Positions 40,856 through 48,909 are shown, counted from the stretch's first letter. The stretch: DNA of 64,000 nt from Leucobacter denitrificans (GCF_014396385.1 NZ_CP060716.1:310001-374000); one strand, 5' to 3'. Notes: generated by a model not told the origin, from the letters alone. A program made the numbers and translations.

Positions 40856-41938
40856 ATGTCTTCGACTGTGAGCGAGATCATCGTTACGGGTGAGTCGAAC
40901 TACGCGATTTCGGTTGGGCGCGGGTTGCTGGATCGGATACCCGAGGCTCTGGGCGACAAGGTCGCCAAGGTGCTGATTGTGCACACTCCAACCGTGGGTA
41001 AGCTTGCCGATGACTTGCGTGCATCGCTACAGGAGACATATGCGCAGGTGTTGCTCGCTGAGGTGCCCGATGCTGAATCGGCAAAGCGCGTCGAAGTAGC
41101 GGCGTTCTGCTGGCAGATTCTCGGGCAGGCTGACTTTACGCGTAGCGATGCCATCATCGGCTTGGGCGGTGGAGCGGTGACTGACCTCGCAGGCTTCGTC
41201 GCAGCAACCTGGTTGCGGGGGGTCAAACTCGTACAGGTTCCGACGACTGTCCTCGGAATGGTAGATGCCTCCGTCGGGGGCAAAACCGGAATCAATACCG
41301 CTGAAGGAAAGAACCTCGTCGGCGCGTTTTATGCGCCGGCTGCAGTGATCTGTGACTTAGAGGTGCTGGGTTCCTTGCCGAAGAACGAAGTCCTGGCTGG
41401 TTTCGCAGAGGTGGCGAAGTGTGGGTTCATTGCTGAACCTGAGATTCTCGACATTATCGAAGCAGATGTGGATCGTGCCACGGATTCAACGACACCGGAG
41501 TTTCAGCGTGTTGTTGAACTTGCGATCGGTGTGAAAGCACGAGTGGTCTCGGAGGATTTCAAGGAGGGTGGTCTTCGCGAGATCCTCAACTATGGGCACA
41601 CCCTGGGCCACGCGATTGAACACGCTGAGCGTTATCAGTGGCGTCACGGCGTTGCCATCGCGATAGGCATGATGTTCGCAGCAGAACTTGGGCGTATGGC
41701 TGGCTCGCTATCAGACGAGGCGGTTGCCAGGCATAAGCGCGTGCTCTCACTTCTCGGGCTTCCGATGCAGTACCCCGCAGGGCGATGGTCAGGGCTACTT
41801 GCCACGATGCAGCGCGATAAGAAGGCTCGGGCCGGAATGCTTCGATTTATCGTTCTCGATGACATCGCGAAGCCCCGGGTACTTGCTGGTGTCGATGACT
41901 CGATTCTCCAATTCGCGTATCAGGAAATTGCGAGCTGA
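40856..41938 (+). CDS. aroB: 3-dehydroquinate synthase
   Basis: Zinc- and NAD-dependent conversion of DAHP to 3-dehydroquinate. 360 aa with GLGGGAVTDLAGFVAATWLR, PTTVLGMVDASVGGKTGINT, EVAKCGFI, and the zinc histidines in NYGHTLGHAIEH. ATG 40856 follows GGAACGGGAG 2 nt after aroK. Last gene of the aroE-aroC-aroK-aroB run; an accessory block begins 17 bp after its stop. Confidence 0.96.
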   Translation: MSSTVSEIIVTGESNYAISVGRGLLDRIPEALGDKVAKVLIVHTPTVGKLADDLRASLQETYAQVLLAEVPDAESAKRVEVAAFCWQILGQADFTRSDAIIGLGGGAVTDLAGFVAATWLRGVKLVQVPTTVLGMVDASVGGKTGINTAEGKNLVGAFYAPAAVICDLEVLGSLPKNEVLAGFAEVAKCGFIAEPEILDIIEADVDRATDSTTPEFQRVVELAIGVKARVVSEDFKEGGLREILNYGHTLGHAIEHAERYQWRHGVAIAIGMMFAAELGRMAGSLSDEAVARHKRVLSLLGLPMQYPAGRWSGLLATMQRDKKARAGMLRFIVLDDIAKPRVLAGVDDSILQFAYQEIAS

Positions 41939-41955
41939 GAGACGGGTTCGACTCT

Positions 41956-41983
41956 CGCGCAATCTCAGAATTGCGCGTACAAT
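41956..41983 (+). promoter_or_regulatory. Promoter/operator of the Xre-RES toxin-antitoxin pair
   Basis: Perfect inverted repeat CGCGCAAT (41956-41963), N6 CTCAGA, ATTGCGCG (41970-41977), immediately followed by the -10 TACAAT (41978-41983). The ATG at 41990 lies 6 nt after the -10, so the antitoxin mRNA is leaderless. The palindrome fills the -35/-10 spacer, the usual place for antitoxin autorepression. Confidence 0.65.
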
Positions 41984-41989
41984 GTGGAT

Positions 41990-42343
41990 ATGAGTATCGC
42001 AGCAACAGGGCAACCGGGGTTCGTTGAGGGTTTTCGAATGCTGCTCGGAGCGGCCGGGAACGGAGCGCTGCTTGCGGAACTGCTTGGGGTAAAACCATCA
42101 CAGGTGACCAGATGGAAGCAGGGCACGCAAGTGCCCTCGGCTGAATCGGCCCGCTCGATCATGGACTTTGCGTATATCGTGGCGCGGGCCGAATCGGTTA
42201 TGCATACGAGGGTCGTACCAATTTGGCTCGATTCACCGAATCAGTTTTTGCGTGGTTCGACACCGCGTGAGTGCATCAAATTGGGTCGGGTGGCCGAAGT
42301 AATCGGCGCGATTGACGCCGAAGATGAGGGCGCTTACGCCTAA
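41990..42343 (+). CDS. Xre/MbcA/ParS-type antitoxin
   Basis: 117 aa. An N-terminal helix-turn-helix (residues about 27-45, LLAELLGVKPSQVTRWKQG) is followed by a helical toxin-binding region resembling DUF2384/MbcA-ParS (FLRGSTPRECIKLGRVAEVI, the family's N-x-x-L-x-G-x-x-P-like block). An in-frame GTG at 41984 is possible, but ATG 41990 fits a leaderless start. It is 5 nt before the RES gene. It neutralises the RES toxin and probably represses the operon through the adjacent palindrome. Confidence 0.82.
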   Translation: MSIAATGQPGFVEGFRMLLGAAGNGALLAELLGVKPSQVTRWKQGTQVPSAESARSIMDFAYIVARAESVMHTRVVPIWLDSPNQFLRGSTPRECIKLGRVAEVIGAIDAEDEGAYA

Positions 42344-42348
42344 CGGCC

Positions 42349-42924
42349 ATGACAGGCGAGACTCTGCGGCTCTATCGTTGCTACCCAAGAATTTCTGGGG
42401 CCCGAACGGGCAAACCCGGTCACTGGTCCTATGTACCGAGGCCCCAGTTTCACGGCCGCTGGGACAATTCTGACCTGTATGACTCGTGGTATTTCTCGAA
42501 ATCGCAGGTAGGGGCAGTTGCTGAGAGCTTCTACAACAAACGTGAGTGGATCCCAGAGGTCTTTTTGACTCCGGCAGGTACTCCGCGAGCAATTGCTGAG
42601 TTCACATATTCTGGCGGCTCGCTTCTCGATTTAGACGATGCGGAAACGCTAATGGGTTTGGGAATCCGGCCCAGTGAGGTTGTTGTACAAGACTTGAGCA
42701 AGACACAGCAACTTGCGCAACGGGTGTTTGAAACACGAGCGAGCGACTGCGGAGGACTCTCGTGGTGGTCAGCACAGATGCCGTCTGAGAGTTCGGTTAT
42801 GCTGTGGGCCGAAGACGGGGCTCCGCCAGCGGGACTCAAACTATCAGGGATTCAGTCGCTGAGCCTGGAGCACCCAGCCGTTATAGAGGCGGCAGCCCGA
42901 CTTTATCGTCCACTCGGTGCATAG
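42349..42924 (+). CDS. RES-domain toxin
   Basis: 191 aa. RES domains named in toxin-antitoxin work (MbcT, ParT, RES) consume NAD by glycohydrolysis, phosphorolysis or ADP-ribosylation. The three name-giving residues are visible: Arg37 (HGRWDN), Glu59 (AVAESF) and Ser141 (GLSWWSAQ), so the fold looks active. The gene lies 5 nt after the antitoxin, and its 3' end overlaps the convergent ATPase gene by 22 bp. The pair sits where aroB would normally be followed by efp, suggesting acquisition. Confidence 0.85.
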   Translation: MTGETLRLYRCYPRISGARTGKPGHWSYVPRPQFHGRWDNSDLYDSWYFSKSQVGAVAESFYNKREWIPEVFLTPAGTPRAIAEFTYSGGSLLDLDDAETLMGLGIRPSEVVVQDLSKTQQLAQRVFETRASDCGGLSWWSAQMPSESSVMLWAEDGAPPAGLKLSGIQSLSLEHPAVIEAAARLYRPLGA

Positions 42925-44363
42925 GTACGCCGTGATCCACCCTTGTGGGGGCCCGCGAGAAAACCTTGCGAGCGCAGAATGAGGGCGAGCACCTGGCGAT
43001 CTTCGGCGTGCATGACGCCCTCGACGAACCTGTTGAGAGCAAGGTCGAGTGAGATGAGTCCTCCGCTTCCGGCGACCTTCTGCAAGATTGCGACGAGTGT
43101 GCGGGGAGCAAGCACAGATTCTTCGAGCCCCGGCCTTCCATCTATTTCGCGCTCTGTCGAAACAAATTCCGAAAAGCCCTCACCATGTGCTCCAGAAAAC
43201 ACCTGTTGGCTGATGAAGGCTGCGCGTGACACTCGCTCAAGCTCGTCAGCGGAGAGCGGGATGTTTCCTTCTTTGTCTGCAATCGACGCGGCTGCCAGAA
43301 GCGCGTTTTCGACGGGCGTGTCAGTGTATTCACGCGTATGGTCTGGGTAGTGTACACGGTAGCTATTCGCCCCGAATCTGTTCACCAATTCTGCGCTCAT
43401 ACGGTCTATGCCGCGATAGCGGTGCGGAGTCTGTTCGTTCGCGGTCGCAAGAATGACGAACCCTTGGGCAACGGTAACCTGTTCACCGGCATTCTCTTGA
43501 ACAGAGAAACTATCGCCGGGACGAAGTTGCAATACTCTGTTCAGACGCTTCAGGAACTCGGCTGGCATCGCATTTACTTCGTCGAGTATGAGGGGACCGC
43601 CCGTGGTCATCGCTCGAAGCAGTGGTCCCGGAACAAAGACGCTCGCTGTAGCACCGTCAACCGGTCTCAGTTCGTGGCTGCCGATCAATTGTGTGCTCGA
43701 GATGTCGCCGTATCCGGACACAAATTCTGGTTGTCTGCCCAGGCGTCTTGAAAGGTACTCTGCGAGTGCGGTCTTTGCTCCACCGGTTTCTCCGAGCAGG
43801 AGCATCGGCTCACCACGCATGAGTGCTGGGAGAGACTCAGCAATAATGTCTCGCATCTGCCTGGTCAGAAGCAGCCCACGTTCGAGTTGAGACCTTGCCT
43901 CACGTAATCGTAGTGAGGAGACGGCTTCGAGCACCGCGTCTCGCGTAGTCGCATCTTTGATTTGCGTATCGAGCCACGAAACGTGCTCGTCAGTTGCGTG
44001 CGCAGCTTTGGTGCGGAGTTCTGCTTGTCGTGCTCGCTCTGTAGCAAGCAGCGTACGTCGCGCGCTACCTGCACGATGTGCGAACGCATCGATCTCTTTA
44101 CGTAGTTCTCGCTGCGACAGTTCATGCTTACGAGTGAGCACGGCTGTTCTCAGAACCGAAGCGCGCTCGGTGAGTGCCGAGTCCACAACCTCTCGAGTCT
44201 CCGGATCCGCGAGTAGCGCATCAAGACGCTGACGTAGCGCCTCGGCTGCATCGTGCGCAAGCATGTCTTGAGAGTGTGCGCGTGCGACACGACGCGCCCT
44301 ACGAAGCTCCCTGGCGGTTTCGGCAACCTCAGCAAGCACAGGATCTGTCGCGGGCGAAAGCAT
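42903..44363 (-). CDS. MoxR/RavA-type AAA+ ATPase with N-terminal coiled coil
   Basis: 486 aa. The first about 165 residues are helical and Arg/Glu-rich (SQRELRKEIDAFAHRAGSAR), likely a coiled coil. The ATPase follows: Walker A GETGGAKT (191-198; Ala before Lys as in RavA), Walker B LILDEVN (about 258-264), sensor ATANEQTP, and an arginine-finger region AELVNRFGANSYRV. A C-terminal lid comes last. MoxR proteins act as remodelers with VWA partners, and a VWA gene is divergent 32 bp away. No membrane segment. The start ATG 44363 is 6 nt from a minus-strand TAGCGT, so the mRNA is leaderless. Biological role unknown. Confidence 0.8.
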   Translation of the reverse strand: MLSPATDPVLAEVAETARELRRARRVARAHSQDMLAHDAAEALRQRLDALLADPETREVVDSALTERASVLRTAVLTRKHELSQRELRKEIDAFAHRAGSARRTLLATERARQAELRTKAAHATDEHVSWLDTQIKDATTRDAVLEAVSSLRLREARSQLERGLLLTRQMRDIIAESLPALMRGEPMLLLGETGGAKTALAEYLSRRLGRQPEFVSGYGDISSTQLIGSHELRPVDGATASVFVPGPLLRAMTTGGPLILDEVNAMPAEFLKRLNRVLQLRPGDSFSVQENAGEQVTVAQGFVILATANEQTPHRYRGIDRMSAELVNRFGANSYRVHYPDHTREYTDTPVENALLAAASIADKEGNIPLSADELERVSRAAFISQQVFSGAHGEGFSEFVSTEREIDGRPGLEESVLAPRTLVAILQKVAGSGGLISLDLALNRFVEGVMHAEDRQVLALILRSQGFLAGPHKGGSRRTYAPSGR

Positions 44364-44369
44364 ATCGTC

Positions 44370-44389
44370 ACGCTACCACTCGCTAGTGT
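44370..44389. promoter_or_regulatory. Face-to-face leaderless promoters of the AAA+ and VWA genes
   Basis: Minus-strand -10 TAGCGT (44375-44370), 6 nt before ATG 44363. Plus-strand -10 TAGTGT (44384-44389), 6 nt before ATG 44396. The two -10 boxes are 8 bp apart, and each promoter's -35 must lie inside the other gene's first codons, so polymerase can probably use only one at a time. Confidence 0.55.
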
Positions 44390-44395
44390 GGTGAC

Positions 44396-46285
44396 ATGGC
44401 TGAGGCGCATGGTGAAGCTCGATTGCGCGGAACAATTATGGCCGCGTCTGCAGTGCTCGGCGTGCCAGTTCATCTTGTAGAGGGCGACAGGTGGAAGGTC
44501 GAAGACGGTGCGGTGAGCGTCGGTCTCGACAGACTAATTGCAAACCGGGACAGTGATGCCGCAGCCGCACGGGTTCTACTTTTGATTTGGGAATCAGTGC
44601 GGGAGGTGCGAGTTGCCAAACTTCGCCGGATGCGGAGACTCGCGCTCGCACGGCAGAACCCGGATCATGAACCAGTTCTTGCGACAATCGACCGGCTATT
44701 TGCAGTGCGAGAATTGACCGCGGCGATGCCTCATCTGCGGGAGCCGTTGGCCCGCGTGATCTATGCCGATCTCCCGGGTAACGTGGGCGAGTTGAATAGA
44801 AATCTGCAGTGGTTATGTGCGTTGCTCGCTATCACCGCTGATGCGCGCGCTAGTCGAAGGTACATCGAGGCTTGTTCGCTCGAAGTTGAGGAAGAACTTT
44901 CGAGACTTCAGAAGACCGGCGGTGCGACTGCTGCCGCTCAGGTGCTTCGCCTTGCACTTGCACCAGACGGCAGCCGAGCGCATCTTCAGCGCTTTGAGCG
45001 TGCGTACGCCCTTATCGTTCCTCCATTCGAACGCCTCATGAAGATTGACCGCGCGCGCACTGGAATCGAGCCCGGATCACGAGAGGGCGTGGCGTCACCA
45101 GAGCAGTCGGTCGCGACCGAAGGGAGTGATGCGGGTGTAGCCTTCGACGCAGATAATGCCGAGCCAGGTGATGCCAACGCAGAAGCGTCGAACGATGAAA
45201 GTGAGGAGTCTGCCCGCGCTGGAGATAAGCGAGATTCCGCAGAGGGATCGGATCTCTTCGTCGCTGAACAGGCTGGTTTCGTCGCAAGTGTGCTCGACAC
45301 TCCTTTGCCTGCCGGAGGCGCCTGGGCCGACGAAGTGCTGCCAGACGACCTCAGCGCGACTGGTGCATCAGAAACGGCGCCGACGACGCTTCCGTCTGGG
45401 CCGAGCCATTCGGGTGGATCGGCAGCAACATCGCTCGCAATCTATCGTGAGCAAGTGCGTGAACTCTCTCCACACATTGAACGATTGCGTGAGGTATGGC
45501 AGATCGTTATTTCTGAGCGGATTGGCGCGCGCAACGTCTTGTCTCGTGTTCCAAACCCAGAAGGTGAGGTGCTCGACAAGAGCTCACTTGTTCGAATTGT
45601 CGCCGAGGTGACTGCGGGAGTGAAACGCCCGAATGCCTATCTTTCACGACATCGTGACCTGCGCCGCACGAAACGAGAAGGAAGCACGGACTACATTTTG
45701 TTGATTGACCGATCCGCTTCAATGCTTGGCGCACCAGCCGAAGCAGCCGCCGATGCGGCACTCATTATGCTCGAGTCACTTGCAGCCGTGGAACGCGATA
45801 TTGCGGCAGAAGAACGTGCACTCGACATCGACCTTGAACTCGCGTTGCGAACTGCGCTGATTGTCTATGACACCGAAGCTACCGTGGTTAAGCCGCTCTC
45901 AGGAGCGCTCGATGACCACACACGACGTCGCATGCACGCCGAGATCCGGGCCCCTCGTGGATCCACGAACGACTCGGTGGCTCTTGAAGCAGCGGCACGT
46001 GAGCTTCGAATTGGTGTGGGCCGCGAACACCTGAGCGTCGGAGTGGAACGTCGCCGAGTGGTCATCCTGGTGAGCGATGGTGGAACCGACGACAGTGCGC
46101 GTGCGCACACTCGATTGCTCAATTTGCGCGCGGCGGGAGTGAAAGTGTTTGGCATTGGGATCCGTACCGGCGATCTCGTCACCCGATTTGCGCCAGACGG
46201 GATGCAGCTCGATGACGCAAACGCTTTACCCGCAGTGATCGAAGACCTCATTAGGTCGTCGGGTCTTGACCGGGACCACTCATGA
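44396..46285 (+). CDS. VWA-domain protein partner of the MoxR-type ATPase
   Basis: 629 aa. An N-terminal helical domain (residues about 1-230) precedes an acidic, low-complexity linker (about 225-345, rich in Asp, Glu, Ser, Ala). The C-terminal von Willebrand A domain has a complete metal site (MIDAS): Asp438-x-Ser440-x-Ser442 (LIDRSASM), Thr524 (GSTND) and Asp561 (VSDGGTDD). The layout recalls CobT/BchD-like subunits that work with AAA+ chelatase-type motors, but no chelatase gene is nearby. Leaderless ATG start. It overlaps the next gene by 4 bp (ATGA), so both are one operon. Confidence 0.78.
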   Translation: MAEAHGEARLRGTIMAASAVLGVPVHLVEGDRWKVEDGAVSVGLDRLIANRDSDAAAARVLLLIWESVREVRVAKLRRMRRLALARQNPDHEPVLATIDRLFAVRELTAAMPHLREPLARVIYADLPGNVGELNRNLQWLCALLAITADARASRRYIEACSLEVEEELSRLQKTGGATAAAQVLRLALAPDGSRAHLQRFERAYALIVPPFERLMKIDRARTGIEPGSREGVASPEQSVATEGSDAGVAFDADNAEPGDANAEASNDESEESARAGDKRDSAEGSDLFVAEQAGFVASVLDTPLPAGGAWADEVLPDDLSATGASETAPTTLPSGPSHSGGSAATSLAIYREQVRELSPHIERLREVWQIVISERIGARNVLSRVPNPEGEVLDKSSLVRIVAEVTAGVKRPNAYLSRHRDLRRTKREGSTDYILLIDRSASMLGAPAEAAADAALIMLESLAAVERDIAAEERALDIDLELALRTALIVYDTEATVVKPLSGALDDHTRRRMHAEIRAPRGSTNDSVALEAAARELRIGVGREHLSVGVERRRVVILVSDGGTDDSARAHTRLLNLRAAGVKVFGIGIRTGDLVTRFAPDGMQLDDANALPAVIEDLIRSSGLDRDHS

Positions 46286-47139
46286 CAGAGTCGATAGGCT
46301 CGAGGCCGGAGGAACAGATGGAACACGCAGGCGACAGCGGCGCAACCGAACAGGTTCGGCTTGCCAGACTGCTATTTGGTGAGCTCGCGCAAGAGCTTGA
46401 CCGCGCGCTCGGTGACGATCACGGTGTGAGTGGATCCGTCGACCGAGCCCTCGACGAAGCTGTGAACGAGATTCGCAAGGGAGAAGCAGGAAAGGCTGCG
46501 TTTATCGGTCTGCACGAGAGCGAAGCAGCAAGGCTGGCCGATTCATTTCACGCCGCACGCAGCGTTGCCTCGTTGGCCGGGCTTACGGTGCCCGAGCCCG
46601 AAGAGTTCTGGCTTAGCGGTGCCCAGCGAGAGAAACTCGCCCGCGCACTCATATCCGATCACTCGCTTGTAGCTGTGCCAGCCCCGTATGGGCTCGGGGC
46701 CAATCGGTGGATCGAGGTATTCCGTGCGGTTGCGAGGCAGCAGGGGAGCACGCTTTCGCTCACCGCACCACTTACCTTTGCTCCGGAAGTTCTTGGCGCG
46801 TTTGCTTCACTCGACAGCGCCCCAGCGCGGGTGCCCTCAGTGCGGGGCTGGACACTCAGGCTCGTTCCCGGAGATGATTCGCCCGCGCGCATGGGGGTGA
46901 ACTACTCTGTCGGCCCACACGCAACGCTGCCAGAGATGCTCATGCTGCAGCTCATGAATCTCGTTCGAGGGGCTGATCCCGTGGATCGACGGAGCTTTAC
47001 GTGGCTCCAAGGAACGTTCGCCGATGGAAAATTTGCCGCTCGCCACTTCTACGACGAATCGGGTCGGGGAGTTGGCGTGAATGCGCGTGAGATTGGGAAT
47101 CAGGGGCCTCACCTTGGCGTTCGAACTCCCGTGAGCTAG
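46282..47139 (+). CDS. Unrecognised third protein of the AAA+/VWA module
   Basis: 285 aa; no family recognised. No signal peptide or membrane helix. The N-terminal half is helical and acidic (QVRLARLLFGELAQELDRAL). The C-terminal half looks alpha/beta, with Gly/aromatic-rich stretches near FTWLQGTFADGKFAARHFYD and GVGVNAREIGNQGPHLG. It is translationally coupled to the VWA gene, so it is likely its substrate, adaptor or effector (inference). It ends in TAG shared through CTAG with the convergent thioesterase. Confidence 0.7.
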   Translation: MTESIGSRPEEQMEHAGDSGATEQVRLARLLFGELAQELDRALGDDHGVSGSVDRALDEAVNEIRKGEAGKAAFIGLHESEAARLADSFHAARSVASLAGLTVPEPEEFWLSGAQREKLARALISDHSLVAVPAPYGLGANRWIEVFRAVARQQGSTLSLTAPLTFAPEVLGAFASLDSAPARVPSVRGWTLRLVPGDDSPARMGVNYSVGPHATLPEMLMLQLMNLVRGADPVDRRSFTWLQGTFADGKFAARHFYDESGRGVGVNAREIGNQGPHLGVRTPVS

Positions 47140-47723
47140 TGGTTCTCCCAAACACTCGGGGCGTCTTGTCTGGTAGATGGAAGCCGCGTCGAGGTGCCCC
47201 ATTCTAGAATCTCGGGGGGAAGCCGAAGTTCATCAGGGTTTGCCCCCGACTTATCGATGATCTCGTCGACTGGAACGACCCCTCCGCCAGTGCGAAGAAT
47301 TCGGCCGCGTACGATCGCGCGCGCATAAATCTCGGGTTCGCCTGCGATGCCTGACCCTCGCGGAGCAGGGCGCACAAATCGCTGCTCAAGGTACACAGCC
47401 TGGTCGTCGAACCCTAAGATCTGCGACTCAACGGTAAATTTCTGCCAAGGATTCAACGACTTCCGATAAGAGATTGTCTGGCCGACAACCACTGGATACC
47501 AGCCCTCGCGCCTAAACAGTTCGAAAACACCGTTCCGAAGCAGAAGGTCGAATCGGCCAATATCCATGATGGACAAATACTTGCCGTTGTTCATGTGTCG
47601 GAGGATATCGATGTCGGTCGGCCACACCCGAAACTGCGACCGTGAGACATCAGTGAACCCGATTTTCGAGCCCCGTTTTCCGACGAACCACTGATGCCAA
47701 AGTGTGCGAGGAAGCATATGCAT
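47136..47723 (-). CDS. Acyl-CoA thioesterase family protein (hotdog fold)
   Basis: 195 aa. VWPTDIDILRHMNNGKYLSI with FDLLLRNG is the 4HBT/thioesterase signature (Asp and the H-M-N-N-G block); the core continues with VVVGQTISYRKSLNPWQKFT and VESQILGFDDQAVYLEQRFV. Cytosolic. The substrate is unknown; long-chain acyl-CoA or aromatic thioesters are typical. ATG 47723 lies 6 nt after a minus-strand TAGGCT, fitting a leaderless start. A second ATG is at 47717. Confidence 0.85.
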   Translation of the reverse strand: MHMLPRTLWHQWFVGKRGSKIGFTDVSRSQFRVWPTDIDILRHMNNGKYLSIMDIGRFDLLLRNGVFELFRREGWYPVVVGQTISYRKSLNPWQKFTVESQILGFDDQAVYLEQRFVRPAPRGSGIAGEPEIYARAIVRGRILRTGGGVVPVDEIIDKSGANPDELRLPPEILEWGTSTRLPSTRQDAPSVWENH

Positions 47724-47791
47724 GTGATCAGCCTAGGTTTGGCAAGATCGATCTCAGAATCTTTTGTCGAACACCGCAAAACTGGCGGGTG

Positions 47792-47797
47792 TAAGAT
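47792..47797 (+). promoter_or_regulatory. Candidate efp -10 box
   Basis: TAAGAT at 47792-47797, about 54 bp before the efp ATG, predicting a leader of about 47 nt carrying GGAG. No convincing -35. Confidence 0.35.
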
Positions 47798-47850
47798 GGA
47801 TCGGCGCGTTCCGCGTACGAACCTCGAATCAGCAACTGGAGCATGACAAC

Positions 47851-48414
47851 ATGGCAACCTCGAACGACATCAAGAACGGCACAGTCATCAAGGAGGCAGG
47901 TCAGCTCTGGAACGTTTTGGAGTTTCAGCACGTAAAGCCTGGCAAGGGTGGTGCGTTTGTGCGCACTAAGCAGAAGAATGTTGTCACGGGCAAAATCATT
48001 GATAAGACGTACAACGCTGGCGCGAAGATCGAGACGGCAACCGTTGATCGCCGTGACTTCCAGTACCTCTACCAAGACGGTGCAGATTTCGTATTTATGG
48101 ATCTGAGCGATTACGACCAGCTCACGGTATCCGCTGCGGTGGTAGGCGATGCGCACAAGTACATGCTCGAAAATCAGCAGGTGCAGATTGGTCTGCACGA
48201 AGGTGAGCCACTGTACCTTGAGATGCCGGCTTCGGTGGTTCTTGAGGTGACATACACCGAGCCAGGACTGCAGGGTGACCGCTCAACAGGTGGCACCAAG
48301 TCGGCAACGGTTGAGACCGGTGCTGAGATTCAGGTTCCTCTCTTTCTCGAGACCGGCACCAAGGTCAAGGTTGACACTCGCACGGGGGATTACCTCGGCC
48401 GTGTCAACGAATAA
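47851..48414 (+). CDS. efp: Elongation factor P
   Basis: Rescues ribosomes stalled at polyproline. 187 aa from ATG 47851 ([20 protein letters not shown]), GGAG 9 nt upstream. Domain I ends in the tip loop [11 protein letters not shown], whose Lys is the usual site for modification or function; domains II and III follow, ending GDYLGRVNE. An open frame extends 29 codons upstream but is not EF-P-like. It is followed by nusB after 6 nt. Confidence 0.96.
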   Translation: MATSNDIKNGTVIKEAGQLWNVLEFQHVKPGKGGAFVRTKQKNVVTGKIIDKTYNAGAKIETATVDRRDFQYLYQDGADFVFMDLSDYDQLTVSAAVVGDAHKYMLENQQVQIGLHEGEPLYLEMPASVVLEVTYTEPGLQGDRSTGGTKSATVETGAEIQVPLFLETGTKVKVDTRTGDYLGRVNE

Positions 48415-48420
48415 GCGTTC

Positions 48421-48837
48421 ATGAGTGCACGTACTAAGGCGCGCAAGCGCGCGCTTGACATGCTGTTTCAGGCAGATGTGCTTGAAACTACACTCGCTGA
48501 AATCGTCAGTGCCGAAGCCGGGCGTGCCCTAAACGAGCCAGACCGCGTGGCTTCGTGGATATACGCCCGTGAGATCGTCGATGGTGTCGCAGATCACCGC
48601 GAGGAGATCGATGAGTTGATTTCAAGCTACGCGCAGGGATGGACGATTGATCGCATGCCCAATGTGGATCGCGCTATTTTGCGGCTCACTTCTTGGGAGA
48701 TTTTGTACAACCCCGAGGTGCCAGCCGCGGTGGCTATTAATGAAGCCGTCGGTTTAGCGAAGCAGTACTCAACTGAAGACTCGAGCAGATTTGTGAATGG
48801 AGTGTTGGGGCGCATCGCTGAACACGCGCAGGCGTGA
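48421..48837 (+). CDS. nusB: Transcription antitermination factor NusB
   Basis: rRNA antitermination factor that binds boxA with S10. 138 aa, all-helical. RTKARKRALDMLFQADVLET, the central LISSYAQGWTIDRMPNVDRA and the C-terminal AVAINEAVGLAKQYSTEDSS RFVNGVLG are diagnostic. Preceded by efp and followed by the pyr operon leader, the standard actinobacterial order. Confidence 0.95.
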   Translation: MSARTKARKRALDMLFQADVLETTLAEIVSAEAGRALNEPDRVASWIYAREIVDGVADHREEIDELISSYAQGWTIDRMPNVDRAILRLTSWEILYNPEVPAAVAINEAVGLAKQYSTEDSSRFVNGVLGRIAEHAQA

Positions 48838-48844
48838 CGTGCGA

Positions 48845-48905
48845 TAGACTTGCCCGTGTTGCAGCTTTTCTTTAATGGCGTCCAGTGAGGCGCAGAAGGG
48901 AGGCG
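48845..48905 (+). promoter_or_regulatory. pyr operon promoter and PyrR-binding leader
   Basis: TAGACT (48845-48850) is the likely -10. The leader contains GCGTCCAGTGAGGCGC (48878-48893), which matches the PyrR RNA-binding loop UCCAGNGAGGCU closely, followed by the pyrR ribosome site GGGAGGCGGAG. There is no terminator stem, so control is probably at translation initiation, as proposed for mycobacterial pyrR. Confidence 0.65.
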
Positions 48906-48909
48906 GAGA

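Noticed and set aside
43338-43751. 137-codon open frame antisense to the MoxR-type ATPase
   Set aside because: The sense frame holds intact Walker A, Walker B and sensor motifs across the same bases.
47764-47850. 29-codon upstream extension of the efp frame
   Set aside because: EF-P starts at [10 protein letters not shown] with a ribosome site; the extension overlaps the promoter.
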